Positions 1 to 8,325 of a stretch of DNA of 22,447 bases are shown piece after piece. The stretch comes from DASZFV01 sp035546175 (GTDB lineage Bacteria > Myxococcota_A > Polyangia > Fen-1088): assembly GCA_035546175.1 (NCBI GenBank), contig DASZWW010000473.1:1-22447 (forward strand), written 5' to 3'. The notes beneath the pieces are model-generated. The model had not been told where the DNA came from and searched no databases. It saw only the letters and a program-made list of their open reading frames with translations. Each line of letters opens with the position of its first letter. Positions within the stretch are counted from its first letter, which is position 1. The position numbers and the translations under genes were made by a program.

Positions 1-867
1 GCCGGCCCCCTCGGTGCCCGGCCCCGCGCCGAGCCCCAGGGTCCAGTCGCGCGCGACGGCGACGTGGACCCCCAGCAAGGCCTCGGCCGGCGACGCGGTC
101 CCCTTCGCGAAGTGGCCGCTCGTCGTCGACGTGCTCGCGTAGGCCTCGGCGCCGAGCAGCACGGGCGCCGCCACGCGCACGCCGAGCGCCGCGCCGCCCG
201 TGACCTCGTCGCCGGGCGGGATGGCGCAGCCGCACTTGTCGGCCGGCCGGACGTGGTAGCCGATCCGCGCCGCCCACTCGAACGGCCCCGCGGCGCCCGC
301 CGCGAGCAGCCGGGGCCAGAACCGCGCGACGCCGTCGCTCGTGTACGCGCTGGCGTGCCCCGTGGGGACGAAGACCTGAGCGCCCGCGGCGACGCTGATC
401 CCGTCCTCGGGCCGCCCGAAGAGACGGACGTCGGCGCCGAGCCGGAGATCGCCGAGCGGCTCGGACGTCGGCGGCGCGAACGCCATCCCGTCGACCATGC
501 CCGCCGTGCCGTCGTGCCATACGACGAAGGGCGCGTTGACGTCGACGCGCAGCCGACTCCACAGGACCAGCGCGGCGTCCGCGTGCAGCGTGGCCTGCCG
601 GCTCACGAGCGGCGCGACCTCGTGGCCGCCGGCGTCGTAGATCACGAGCGGCTTCCACGCCAGCTCTCCGACGATGGAGCCCGCGGGCCGGAGGTGGCCG
701 CGAAAGTCCAGCGACTCGAGCGAGAACCAGTCGCTGCCGCCGCCGGCGGGCTCGAAGCGGTCGGTCGCGAACCCGGTCTGAGCGCGCGCCGCAGCGAGGC
801 TCGACACCCACACCAGCGCCGTGGCGCCGAGGGTCAGGTATGGCCGCTTCCAGACCGAGATCGACAT
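1..867 (-). CDS. Partial outer-membrane beta-barrel protein (N-terminal part of an OmpA-family-like protein)
   Basis: The 289 codons from the ATG at 867 to the window edge contain no stop, so the gene continues to the left. Residues 1-30 form a signal peptide: basic start (VWKR), a hydrophobic stretch (LTLGATALVWVSSLAA) and an A-R-A cleavage site before QTGF. The mature part alternates polar and hydrophobic residues like beta strands, with patches such as FEWAARIGYHVRP and LGVHVAVARDWTLGLG. The opening (RFEPAGGGSDWF, then SLDFRGHLRPA) resembles the N-terminal barrel of myxobacterial OmpA-family proteins, in which calcium-binding repeats and a peptidoglycan-binding OmpA domain usually follow. 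Those parts would lie outside the window, so the full family is inferred. No strong Shine-Dalgarno precedes the ATG, and the frame stays open upstream. The start was chosen because it puts the signal peptide at the N terminus. Confidence 0.8.
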   Translation of the reverse strand, partial: MSISVWKRPYLTLGATALVWVSSLAAARAQTGFATDRFEPAGGGSDWFSLESLDFRGHLRPAGSIVGELAWKPLVIYDAGGHEVAPLVSRQATLHADAALVLWSRLRVDVNAPFVVWHDGTAGMVDGMAFAPPTSEPLGDLRLGADVRLFGRPEDGISVAAGAQVFVPTGHASAYTSDGVARFWPRLLAAGAAGPFEWAARIGYHVRPADKCGCAIPPGDEVTGGAALGVRVAAPVLLGAEAYASTSTTSGHFAKGTASPAEALLGVHVAVARDWTLGLGAGPGTEGAG

Positions 868-1130
868 GCTCGAGGCGCTGACCTCAGAGTCTTCGGCCGC
901 AGCGTGCCAGCGCTTGAGCGCCTCGTTCTCCCTCGTGAATCCCGTGTCGGGAGGGTAACGTCCGACGCCGCCGGACCGCCGGCGTTCTGCCGATCGTCCC
1001 GCCTCGCGACGTGTAAGGCCCCGGCGCATTCTCGGCGGCGAGCCCGAAGGGCGCCTCGCCCGACCTTGTCGTCGCGCGCTCGAAGACCAGGTTCGTGCCC
1101 GTTCACGACAGCCGTCGAGGAGGATGAGTC
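868..1130. other. Divergent intergenic gap with a possible hairpin
   Basis: This 263-bp gap separates the leftward barrel gene from the rightward lipoprotein gene and should hold promoters for both. I find no convincing -35/-10 pair on either strand. A GC-rich hairpin at 1037-1060 pairs GGCGAG with CTCGCC around a nested CCC-GAA-GGG stem. It has no T-run, so it is not a standard intrinsic terminator; it could be leader structure for the lipoprotein transcript. Confidence 0.3.
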
Positions 1131-1703
1131 ATGAAGACGAGAGCGGTGTTGCTGGGGATCGCCGTGGCGATGGCGGGATGCGCCTCTACCGAAATGAACA
1201 GCACGTGGACGGATCCGAGCGCCAAGGGAGCGTCGCTCTCCAAGGTGGCCGTGATCTGCCTGGCGAAGGATCCAGGCCTGCGGCGCATGGCGGAGGACAC
1301 GGCGGCGTCGCAGCTCGTCGGGGCCCAGGCCGTCCCGAGCTATCAGGTCCTCGGGGACACGGATCTCAAGGACCGGGATGCCGTGAAGGCGAAGCTCAAG
1401 GACCAGGGGTTTCAAGGCGTGCTGTTCATGCGGCTCGCGGGCGTGACGGAGCGGATCAGCCCGATGCAGTACGGCTCCTTCGACGGGTACTACGACTACG
1501 CGGCGCCCGCCCTCTATGACCCGGCGTTCGTCCAGACCGACACGGTCGTTCACGTCGTGAGCAGCCTCTACTCGCTGCAAGACGACAAGCTCATCTGGTC
1601 GGGAGTCAGCCAGACGTTCGATCCGGCCTCCGCCCGGTCGTTCATGACGGACGTGTCGAAGGCCGTCGCGAAGTCGATCCAGAAGGATCGTCTGGTCCTC
1701 TGA
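1131..1703 (+). CDS. Small putative lipoprotein of unknown function
   Basis: This encodes 190 aa with a type II signal peptide: MKTR, a hydrophobic core, and a lipobox ending M-A-G-C with the lipidated cysteine at residue 17. It is therefore probably anchored in the cell envelope. The mature part begins with a STWTDP stretch and has a compact alpha/beta look (KVAVICLAKDP; GVLFMRLAGVTERI; KLIWSGVSQTFDP). This resembles DUF4136-like or GNA1162-like small envelope lipoproteins, but I cannot assign a family firmly. The start is supported by a GGAGG Shine-Dalgarno at 1119-1123, 7 bp before the ATG. It is the first gene of a run of seven co-directional genes and lies 25 bp before the apparent ATT start of the antiporter, so co-transcription is likely. 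Confidence 0.8.
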   Translation: MKTRAVLLGIAVAMAGCASTEMNSTWTDPSAKGASLSKVAVICLAKDPGLRRMAEDTAASQLVGAQAVPSYQVLGDTDLKDRDAVKAKLKDQGFQGVLFMRLAGVTERISPMQYGSFDGYYDYAAPALYDPAFVQTDTVVHVVSSLYSLQDDKLIWSGVSQTFDPASARSFMTDVSKAVAKSIQKDRLVL

Positions 1704-1717
1704 GCGAAGCGCCAACC

Positions 1718-1731
1718 GGAGGACCACCATT
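1718..1731 (+). promoter_or_regulatory. Ribosome-binding site and ATT start codon of the antiporter gene
   Basis: GGAGG at 1718-1722 lies 6 bp before an ATT at 1729-1731. In this frame no ATG, GTG or TTG occurs between the stop at 1645-1647 and the GTG at 1804, and starting at 1804 would cut off part of the first membrane helix. ATT is therefore the best-placed start. It is a rare initiation codon (known for infC), or else a sequencing error for ATG. Confidence 0.6.
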
Positions 1732-3741
1732 CACCTCTCGGAAGGCCTCGGCGCCGTCGGCCACCGGATCGCGTCGGGCCCGACGCTCGCCTACGCGATC
1801 CTGGTGCTGGCGCTCATCCTCGCGCCCCGCATCGCGGAGGCCCTCCGGCTGCCGGCCATGGTGGGCCTCGTGCTGGCCGGGATGGCGCTCGGGCCTCACG
1901 GCGCGCGCCTCCTCGCCTCCAAGGAGATCGCGCTGTCGTCGCTCGGCGAGTTCGGCCTCCTCTACCTGATGTTCAGCGCGGGGCTCGAGCTCGATCTGAA
2001 GCTCTTCCTGAAGATGAAGAAGGTCGCCGTCACGTTCGCGCTGCTGTCGTTCGCGATCCCGTTCACGCTCGGCGTCGGGAGCGCCTGGCTGCTCGGGTAC
2101 CAGTGGGCGGCGGCGGTGCTCATGGGCTCGAACTGGGGCTCGCACACGCTGGTCACCTACCCGCTGCTGCGGCAGATGGGCCTGGCGCGAAACCGCGCCG
2201 TCGCGACGGTGGTCGGCGCGACCGCCGTGACGGACACCTCCGCGCTGCTCGTCCTCTCGCTGGTGTCTGGAACGGTCCGGCCGGCGGGTTCGCTCGCGGT
2301 CCAGCTCGTCGGGATCGCCGTGGGCCTCGCGGTCCTCGCTTGCTGGTCGCTGGTGGGGCTCCCGCGCGTGGCGCGCTGGTTCTTCGCGCGCGTGGGCGCC
2401 GACCGGGCGTACCGGTTCGTCTTCGGTGTCGCCGCCTTCCTGGTGGGCGGCGTCCTGGCGGAGGCCGCCGGGATCGACGCCATCGTGGGCGCCTTCTTCG
2501 CCGGCCTGGGGCTCAACCGCGCCGTGCCGGAGGAGAGCCCCCTCATGGACCGCCTGCAGTTCATGGGCTCGACGCTGTTCGTCCCCATCTTCCTGGTCTC
2601 GGTCGGCGTGCTGCTCGAGCCGAGGGTCATGATCGATCCGAAGACGCTCGGGATCGCGCTCGTCTTCACGGTGGCGGTGCTGGGCGGCAAGGCGCTGGCG
2701 GCGGTCCTCGCGGGCCGGGCGTTCCATTTCAGCCGGGCCGAGATCGGCGTCATGTCCGGGCTCTCGGGATCGCAGGCCGCCGCGACGCTCGCCACCACGC
2801 TGGTCGGCGCCAAGCTGGGCCTGTTCGACAAGCAGACGATCAACGCCGTGCTGGTGGTCATCCTGGTGTCGTTGGTGGTGACGCCCGCGCTCGTGAGCGT
2901 CTTCGGCAAGCGGGTCACCGCCGTCGCCGAGGACACCGCGACGCTCGGCAAGACCGTCCTCGTCCCCGTCTGGGGCGCCTCGTCGCGAGCGGCGCTCACC
3001 CTCGCCGGGAAGCTCGCCAGCGGCGACGGCGGGATCGTGCTCGCGGCCAGCTTCGCGAACGAGACCTCGTCCGCGGAGGAGCTCGCCTCGCGGCGCGGCC
3101 TGTCGGGCCAGGCCGAGGAGTGGCTCGCGAAGGAGGGGCTCGAGTCGAGGACGATGTTCCGCGTGGCGCGGACGGTGCCGGAGGGCTTGCTCCAAGCGGT
3201 CGAGGGCGAGGGCGCGTCACTGCTCGTCACGGAGTGGCGAGCGCCAGCCCTCTCCGATCCCGGGAGCGAAGCCTCGGAGACGCTGGCCCAGTCCCCGGTG
3301 CCGGTGCTGATCACGCACGGCGACGTCGCCGAGTTCGAGCGCCTCGTCGTCGTCGCGCGCCGTGAGGACCTCGCCCCCTCGCGCCGCCAGGGCCTCGCGC
3401 TGGCCGCCGCCGTCGGGCCGCGGCTGGCGCACGGCCGCCGCATCGTCACCGTGGCCCCGACGGCGGCGCCGATCCGCGGCCTCTTCGCCGACAAGCCCGG
3501 GATGAGCTGGATCGATGCCCCGGATCCCATCGACTGGGTGGCTCGCGGGCTCGGGACGGGTGACCTTCCCCTGTTCGTGGGGATCGAGGCGGCGCGCGAG
3601 GCGGTGAGGCGTGCCCCGGGGCTCGTCGAGGGCCGCTTCCTCGTCGCGGCGGCCGCGCGCGCGAGGAGCGCGCCGGATCGCGCGGAGTCCGTGGCGGGCC
3701 CGGTGGTCGTGGGGCGCAGCCTCAAGCCGCGTCCCGCGTGA
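1729..3741 (+). CDS. CPA2-family cation:proton antiporter with C-terminal USP-like region
   Basis: With the ATT start this is 670 aa. Roughly residues 18-395 form about a dozen hydrophobic helices of the Na+/H+ exchanger (CPA2, KefB/NapA-like) fold. Helix 1 is followed by LRLPAMVGLVLAGMALGPHG, the usual helix 1-2 layout of the family. Helix 5 carries a membrane aspartate in TAVTDTSALLVL, a plausible ion-binding position, and GAFFAGLGLNRAVPEESP is also typical. From about residue 405 the protein is soluble, starting KTVLVPVWGASSRAALTLAGKLA, which resembles one or two universal-stress-protein-like (Rossmann-type) units used for regulation. It would exchange K+ or Na+ for protons at the inner membrane. 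Starting at the GTG at 1804 gives 645 aa but truncates helix 1. The 3' end is 26 bp before the next gene's ATG. Confidence 0.88.
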   Translation: MHLSEGLGAVGHRIASGPTLAYAILVLALILAPRIAEALRLPAMVGLVLAGMALGPHGARLLASKEIALSSLGEFGLLYLMFSAGLELDLKLFLKMKKVAVTFALLSFAIPFTLGVGSAWLLGYQWAAAVLMGSNWGSHTLVTYPLLRQMGLARNRAVATVVGATAVTDTSALLVLSLVSGTVRPAGSLAVQLVGIAVGLAVLACWSLVGLPRVARWFFARVGADRAYRFVFGVAAFLVGGVLAEAAGIDAIVGAFFAGLGLNRAVPEESPLMDRLQFMGSTLFVPIFLVSVGVLLEPRVMIDPKTLGIALVFTVAVLGGKALAAVLAGRAFHFSRAEIGVMSGLSGSQAAATLATTLVGAKLGLFDKQTINAVLVVILVSLVVTPALVSVFGKRVTAVAEDTATLGKTVLVPVWGASSRAALTLAGKLASGDGGIVLAASFANETSSAEELASRRGLSGQAEEWLAKEGLESRTMFRVARTVPEGLLQAVEGEGASLLVTEWRAPALSDPGSEASETLAQSPVPVLITHGDVAEFERLVVVARREDLAPSRRQGLALAAAVGPRLAHGRRIVTVAPTAAPIRGLFADKPGMSWIDAPDPIDWVARGLGTGDLPLFVGIEAAREAVRRAPGLVEGRFLVAAAARARSAPDRAESVAGPVVVGRSLKPRPA

Positions 3742-3767
3742 GCGGCGACGCAGGGAGGACGGAGGAG

Positions 3768-4202
3768 ATGGCAAGTCCAGGCTTCTGGGACTCGTTGATG
3801 CGCGATCTGACCGGACGGGGCATGTTCGGGGGCTCGTTCCAGCTTCGCCTCGTCCTGCAGCCGCTCGCGGCCGTCGTCCTCGGCGTCCGCGTCGGGATCC
3901 GCGACGCGAAGCACGGGGAGCTGCCGTTCTTCCAGGCCCTCCTCCGGAAGAAGGGCGGACGCGGCGGGCTCTTGGGCAAGGCGGTGCGCGACGCCGTCGT
4001 GCCCATCTCGATCGCCTTCGTCGTCGACTCGATCTTGCAGCGCCTCATCAACCACCACATCCGCCCGCTGGAGTCGCTCTTCGTGGGAGCGCTGCTCGTC
4101 TTCCTTCCGTTCCTCGTCGCCCGAGCGCTGACGAATCGGATCTGGACGCGCGGTCACCCCGGCGCGCACCGCGCGGGCTCTGCCCGTCAGGGCGCCCCGT
4201 AA
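3768..4202 (+). CDS. Small conserved-looking membrane protein
   Basis: This encodes 144 aa with three hydrophobic stretches: LRLVLQPLAAVVLGVRVGI near residue 30, AVVPISIAFVVDSIL near 85, and LFVGALLVFLPFLVARALTNRI near 110. Basic segments (LLRKKGGRGG, ALTNRIWTRG) suggest cytoplasmic loops. I recognise the general type, a small membrane protein often found beside transporters in myxobacteria, but no function. The ATG at 3768 follows GGGAGG at 3753-3758. An in-frame GTG at 3738 overlaps the antiporter stop (GTGA) and would add 10 residues; it has poorer spacing, so the ATG was preferred. Its place between the antiporter and ThrE genes suggests a role at the inner membrane. Confidence 0.75.
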   Translation: MASPGFWDSLMRDLTGRGMFGGSFQLRLVLQPLAAVVLGVRVGIRDAKHGELPFFQALLRKKGGRGGLLGKAVRDAVVPISIAFVVDSILQRLINHHIRPLESLFVGALLVFLPFLVARALTNRIWTRGHPGAHRAGSARQGAP

Positions 4203-4280
4203 TCCCTCGGCGCCGCCTCTGTTCACTTGCGGCCGGTCGCCGACGGTCCACATTGCCCCGCTGGGAGCGAGGGACTGCGT

Positions 4281-5543
4281 ATGGCCAACGTCGCAACGGA
4301 GCGGCCGCCCGGCGAGCGATCGACGGAGCTGCTGATGGACCTCGCGGCGGCCCTGCACGCGGCCGCGAGCCCGGCCGACGTCGCGGAGGAGCGCCTGCGC
4401 GGCGTGGCCGGCGCGCTGGGCCTCGACGCGCAGTTCTTCACGATGCAGAGCTTCTTCGCGACCGAGCTTCGCCGCGGCGAGCGCGAGCGCGTGGAGATCC
4501 GGCGCATCCCGTTCGACACGCACTGGAACCTGAGGGAGACCGCCGAGCTCGACGGCCTCTGCCGGGCCATCACCGAGCGCCGCCTCGACGCGGCCTCGGC
4601 GCGCCGCGAGCTCGATCGCATCGTCGCGGCGAAGAGCGCCTATCCGAGGGCGCTCGTGGGGCTCGCCTGGGGCGTCTACGGCGGCGCCGTCGCGATCCGC
4701 GTGGGCGGGCGGTGGATCGAGATGATCGCGGGCATCGTCGTCGGTCTCGTCGCGGGCGCGGTGCACTTCCTCTCGGCCGAGCGCAAGGCCGTGAGCCTCG
4801 AGAAGACCTTCGTGGGGGCGTTCCTCGGCAGCCTGGCCGTCTTCCTGCTCGCCTACGTGTTGCCGCCGTTCGACTACCCGCGGGCGCTCTTCGGCGGGAT
4901 CTCGCTGCTCATCCCGGCGATGGTCGTCACGATCGGGATCCACGAGCTCGCGAACGAGGAGCTCGAATCGGGCACGGTTCGACTCGCCTACGGGCTCATG
5001 TGCTTCGGGCTCCTGGGCGCGGGCCTCGTCGCGGCCAACACGCTGGGCGGCTTGACCGGCCTGCACCCGCCGCACGCGACGGCGACGAAGCTCCCCGATC
5101 CGGTCGTCCTCGCCGGCGTGGCGTTGGGCGGCCTCGCCCTCGTCGTGTGCCTCGAGGGCCGGCCGCGCGACGTGGGCTGGATCGTCCTCGCCGTCGTGAT
5201 CGCCTTCGGCGCGCAGGAGCTCACGCGGTTGCCCGTCGGCGACCGCGGCGCGCCGATCGTCGTGGCCTTCATCCTGGGCCTCGCGGCGTATCTCTACGCC
5301 CGCCGGCCGGGCCGCGTGCCGTTCACGATGTTGGTCCCGGGCCTCCTGCAGCTCGCCCCCGGCTTTCTGGGCACGAAGGCCACCTTCGGCCTGCTCACGG
5401 TCGGCGCGCAGCGCTCGAGCGCGACCTTCTACGACGTCATCCTGCTGGCGCTGCAGCTCGGCGTCGGCATCCTGCTCGCCGGCTTGGTCTTCAGGCGCCG
5501 GCCCCCCAAGGCGCACGCCGCGCCGGCGCCGGTCGTTCATTGA
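4281..5543 (+). CDS. Threonine/serine exporter family protein (ThrE type, fused two-domain form)
   Basis: This encodes 420 aa. The first ~125 residues are a soluble ThrE N-terminal region (LMDLAAALHAAASPADVAEERLRGVAGALGLDAQFF and RRIPFD...WNLRETAELDGLCRAI). About ten membrane helices follow, with ELANEELESGTVRLAYGLM between the two halves. The C-terminal half (VAFILGLAAYLYARR, PFTMLVPGLLQLAPG) is the part that is a separate YjjB-like protein in enterobacteria, so this is the fused form, as in Corynebacterium ThrE. The family exports L-threonine and L-serine using the proton gradient; the actual substrate here is an inference. The ATG at 4281 follows a purine-rich GGGAGCGAGGGA. A TTG at 4227 would add 18 residues and is less likely. 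Confidence 0.88.
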   Translation: MANVATERPPGERSTELLMDLAAALHAAASPADVAEERLRGVAGALGLDAQFFTMQSFFATELRRGERERVEIRRIPFDTHWNLRETAELDGLCRAITERRLDAASARRELDRIVAAKSAYPRALVGLAWGVYGGAVAIRVGGRWIEMIAGIVVGLVAGAVHFLSAERKAVSLEKTFVGAFLGSLAVFLLAYVLPPFDYPRALFGGISLLIPAMVVTIGIHELANEELESGTVRLAYGLMCFGLLGAGLVAANTLGGLTGLHPPHATATKLPDPVVLAGVALGGLALVVCLEGRPRDVGWIVLAVVIAFGAQELTRLPVGDRGAPIVVAFILGLAAYLYARRPGRVPFTMLVPGLLQLAPGFLGTKATFGLLTVGAQRSSATFYDVILLALQLGVGILLAGLVFRRRPPKAHAAPAPVVH

Positions 5544-5574
5544 GTCGGACGGGCATCGAAGCGAAGGAGAGACC

Positions 5575-7050
5575 ATGGCCAAGAAACCGAACATCCTCAT
5601 CCTCTGGGGCGACGACATCGGCACCTGGAACGTCAGCTATTTCAGCCGCGGCATGATGGGGTATCGAACGCCCAACATCGATCGCATCGCGAACGAAGGG
5701 GTCGCGTTCACCGACTACTACGGCCAGCAGAGCTGCACGGCCGGCCGCGCCGCCTTCATCACCGGCCAGAACCCCGTGCGCACCGGGCTGACCAAGGTCG
5801 GCATGCCGGGCGCGACCGTCGGCTTGCAGGCCGAGGACCCGACGATCGCCGAGCTGCTCAAGCCGCTCGGCTACGCCACCGGCCAGTTCGGGAAGAACCA
5901 CCTCGGCGATCGCGACGAGTACCTGCCGACGATGCACGGGTTCGACGAGTTCTTCGGCAACCTCTATCACCTGAACGCCGAGGAGGAGCCGGAGCTGCCG
6001 GACTACCCCAAGGATCCGGCGTTCAAGAAGAAGTTCGGACCGCGCGGCGTGCTCCATTGCATCGCCGACGGCAAGGGCGGGCAGAAGGTCACCGACACGG
6101 GAGCGCTGACGATCAAGCGGATGGAGACCATCGACGAGGAGATCACCGACCGCGCGATCGCCTGGATGGAGAAGCAGGTGAAGGACGATAAGCCGTTCTT
6201 CCTCTGGTACAACTCGACCGCCATGCACTTCCGCACCCACCTCGCCGAGAAGAACCGCGGCAAGAGCGGGCAGGACGACTACAGCGATCGCATGGTCACG
6301 CACGACGAGCAGATCGGCCAGATCCTCGACAAGCTCGACGAGCTCGGCGTCGCCGACGACACGATCGTCATGTACTCGACCGACAACGGTCCCGAGAACG
6401 ACACCTGGCCAGACGGCGCCAACACGCCCTTCCGCAGCCAGAAGGACACCAACTGGGAGGGCGGGTGGCGCGTGCCGGCGTTCATCCGCTGGCCGGGGAA
6501 GATCGAGCCGGGCACCGTCTTGAACGGCATCGTCTCGCACCAGGACATGCTGCCGACGCTGCTGGCGATCGCCGGCGACCCCGACGTCACCCAGAAGCTC
6601 TTGAAGGGCTACGCCGTCGGGGACAAGACCTTCAAGGTGCACATCGACGGCTTCAACATGGTCCCCTACCTGACCGGCGACGTGAAGGAGAGCCCGCGCA
6701 GCTCGTTCTTCTACATGAGCGACGACGGCGACGTGATGGCGGTCAGGCACGGCGACTGGAAGTTCGTGCTCGCCGAGCAGCGGGCCCAGCAGCTGAGGGT
6801 CTGGATGGAGCCGCTCAACAAGCTCCGGGTGCCGCTGATGTTCAACCTGCGCCGGGATCCCTTCGAGCGCGCCCAGCACAACTCGAACACCTACTACGAC
6901 TGGATCGCGTACCACGCCTTCAAGATCTACGAGATGCAGGAGGTGGTGGCGGAGCAGATCGACAACTTCGAGAAGTTCCCGCCGCGCCAGCGGCCGGCGT
7001 CGTTCAACCTGGACGCGGTCATGCACCAGGTGCAGATGCACGCGCAGTAG
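5575..7050 (+). CDS. Arylsulfatase (formylglycine-dependent sulfatase, no signal peptide)
   Basis: This encodes 491 aa of the alkaline phosphatase/sulfatase fold. The metal-binding start WGDD is at residues 11-14. The sulfatase signature is SCTAGRAAFITG, with Cys54 as the residue converted to formylglycine in the C-x-A-x-R pattern. Further active-site motifs are GKNHLGD near residue 105 and YSTDNGPEND near 264, followed by NWEGGWRVPAFIRWPGK. These match bacterial arylsulfatases that hydrolyse sulfate esters. The N terminus (MAKKPNILIL) has no signal peptide, so the enzyme probably acts in the cytoplasm. A good AAGGAGAG Shine-Dalgarno precedes the ATG. It lies 31 bp after the exporter gene and 16 bp before the methyltransferase gene. 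No formylglycine-generating enzyme gene is in the window. The natural substrate is unknown. Confidence 0.92.
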   Translation: MAKKPNILILWGDDIGTWNVSYFSRGMMGYRTPNIDRIANEGVAFTDYYGQQSCTAGRAAFITGQNPVRTGLTKVGMPGATVGLQAEDPTIAELLKPLGYATGQFGKNHLGDRDEYLPTMHGFDEFFGNLYHLNAEEEPELPDYPKDPAFKKKFGPRGVLHCIADGKGGQKVTDTGALTIKRMETIDEEITDRAIAWMEKQVKDDKPFFLWYNSTAMHFRTHLAEKNRGKSGQDDYSDRMVTHDEQIGQILDKLDELGVADDTIVMYSTDNGPENDTWPDGANTPFRSQKDTNWEGGWRVPAFIRWPGKIEPGTVLNGIVSHQDMLPTLLAIAGDPDVTQKLLKGYAVGDKTFKVHIDGFNMVPYLTGDVKESPRSSFFYMSDDGDVMAVRHGDWKFVLAEQRAQQLRVWMEPLNKLRVPLMFNLRRDPFERAQHNSNTYYDWIAYHAFKIYEMQEVVAEQIDNFEKFPPRQRPASFNLDAVMHQVQMHAQ

Positions 7051-7066
7051 CCGCGGGCCGCGGATC

Positions 7067-8293
7067 ATGGGAGGGGATGCCGTCGCCGAGAGGGTGCGCG
7101 CCTTCTACGAACGGCATCCCTATCCGCCGCCCGTCGGCGATCTCGAGCGGTACCGGCGCGCCTGGCAGGACCCGGGGCGGCGCCGGGCCGACCACCACCT
7201 GTTCTGGCCGGCGCGCCCCTACGCGCAGGGGGAGACGGCGTCCGTCCTTGTCGCCGGCTGTGGGACCTCCCAGGCGGCCAAGCACGCGATGCGCTGGCCC
7301 GGGGCGCGCGTGACCGGCATCGACTTCAGCGCCACGAGCGTGCGCGCGACGGCGGCGCTCAAGCGGCAGCACGACCTGCGCAACCTCGAGGTCCACCAGC
7401 TGCCCCTCGAGCGGGTGGGCGAGCTCGGCGCGACGTTCGATCAGATCGTTTGCACGGGGGTCCTGCACCACCTCGCCGATCCCGACGCGGGGCTGCTCGC
7501 CCTCCGCGACGTGCTGGCGCGCGACGGCGCGATGCACCTCATGGTCTACGCGCCTTACGGACGCGCGGGCATCTACATGGTGCAGGAGCTGTGCGGCCGC
7601 GTCGGCGTCGAGGCGACCTCCGACGGGATCCGGGACCTCGCGCGCGCGCTCGAGGCGCTGCCGCCCGGCCATCCCCTGGCGCCGCTGCTGCGGGAGGCGC
7701 CCGATTTCCAGGACGAGGCGGGCCTCGCGGACGCGCTGCTGAACCCACGCGATCGCGCCTACTCGGTGCCTCAGGTGTTCGAGCTCCTCGAGCGGGCTCG
7801 GCTGACCTTCGGTCGCTGGGTCCGCCAGGCGCCGTACAGCCCGCGTTGCGGCGCCTTGTCCAGGCTCGCGCTCGGGGAGCGCATGGCGCGGCTCGCCTCG
7901 CGGGACCAGTACGCGGCGCTCGAGCTGTTTCGAGGGACGATGGTCCGCCACAGCCTCGTGGCTCACCGCGACGCCGACCGAGCGGGCGCGCAGCGCGTCG
8001 ACTTCTCGGGCGAGGCCTGGCTTCGCTACGTGCCCATCGTGGCGCCGGACGCGATCTGCGTTCGCGAGCGGCTGCCCCCGGGCGTGGAGGCGGTGCTCAT
8101 CAACAAGGCGCACTCGTTCGCCGACCTCGTGCTGCCGATCGACGCGCGCGAGCGGCGCATGTTCGAGGCCATCGACGGCCGGCGCACGCTGGGCGACCTC
8201 GCCCGCTCGGAGGGGCGGCAGGAGGCGTCCGTGCGCGCCTTCTTCGAGCGGCTCTACGCCTACGATCAGGTCGTCTTCGATACCTCCGGTTGA
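7067..8293 (+). CDS. Class I SAM-dependent methyltransferase with C-terminal winged-helix-like domain
   Basis: This encodes 408 aa. After an N-terminal RAFYERHPYPPP motif come the SAM-binding motif I VLVAGCGTSQ (residues 60-69), the acidic motif II residue in GIDFS (Asp86), and CTGVLHHLADP, typical of Rossmann-fold methyltransferases of the Methyltransf_11/25 type. The middle region (residues ~170-330) contains SPRCGALSRLALGERMARL and is not recognised. The last ~50 residues (RRMFEAIDGRRTLGDLARSE, then AFFERLYAYDQVVF) look like a PqqD-like small winged-helix domain that could bind a peptide or protein partner. The substrate is unknown. The gene starts 16 bp after the sulfatase stop with only a weak Shine-Dalgarno, which suggests coupling to the upstream gene. 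Confidence 0.85.
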   Translation: MGGDAVAERVRAFYERHPYPPPVGDLERYRRAWQDPGRRRADHHLFWPARPYAQGETASVLVAGCGTSQAAKHAMRWPGARVTGIDFSATSVRATAALKRQHDLRNLEVHQLPLERVGELGATFDQIVCTGVLHHLADPDAGLLALRDVLARDGAMHLMVYAPYGRAGIYMVQELCGRVGVEATSDGIRDLARALEALPPGHPLAPLLREAPDFQDEAGLADALLNPRDRAYSVPQVFELLERARLTFGRWVRQAPYSPRCGALSRLALGERMARLASRDQYAALELFRGTMVRHSLVAHRDADRAGAQRVDFSGEAWLRYVPIVAPDAICVRERLPPGVEAVLINKAHSFADLVLPIDARERRMFEAIDGRRTLGDLARSEGRQEASVRAFFERLYAYDQVVFDTSG

Positions 8294-8325
8294 CCGGGAG
8301 CCGGACCACGCGATGATGGAGACCC

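Noticed and set aside
901..920. Possible sigma-54 promoter (TGGCACG on the minus strand) for the barrel protein gene
   Set aside because: The -12 GC falls one base short of the required spacing from the GG, and the TT of TTGC is absent.
64..1134. A plus-strand 356-codon frame at the left end
   Set aside because: Its translation is Arg/Ala/Pro-rich with no structure; the minus strand has a signal peptide and beta-barrel-like pattern.
2157..5624. A 1155-codon open frame on the minus strand
   Set aside because: It lies opposite the antiporter, small membrane protein and ThrE genes. Its translation is rich in Arg, Pro and Asp with no domain-like pattern, as expected antisense to high-GC genes.
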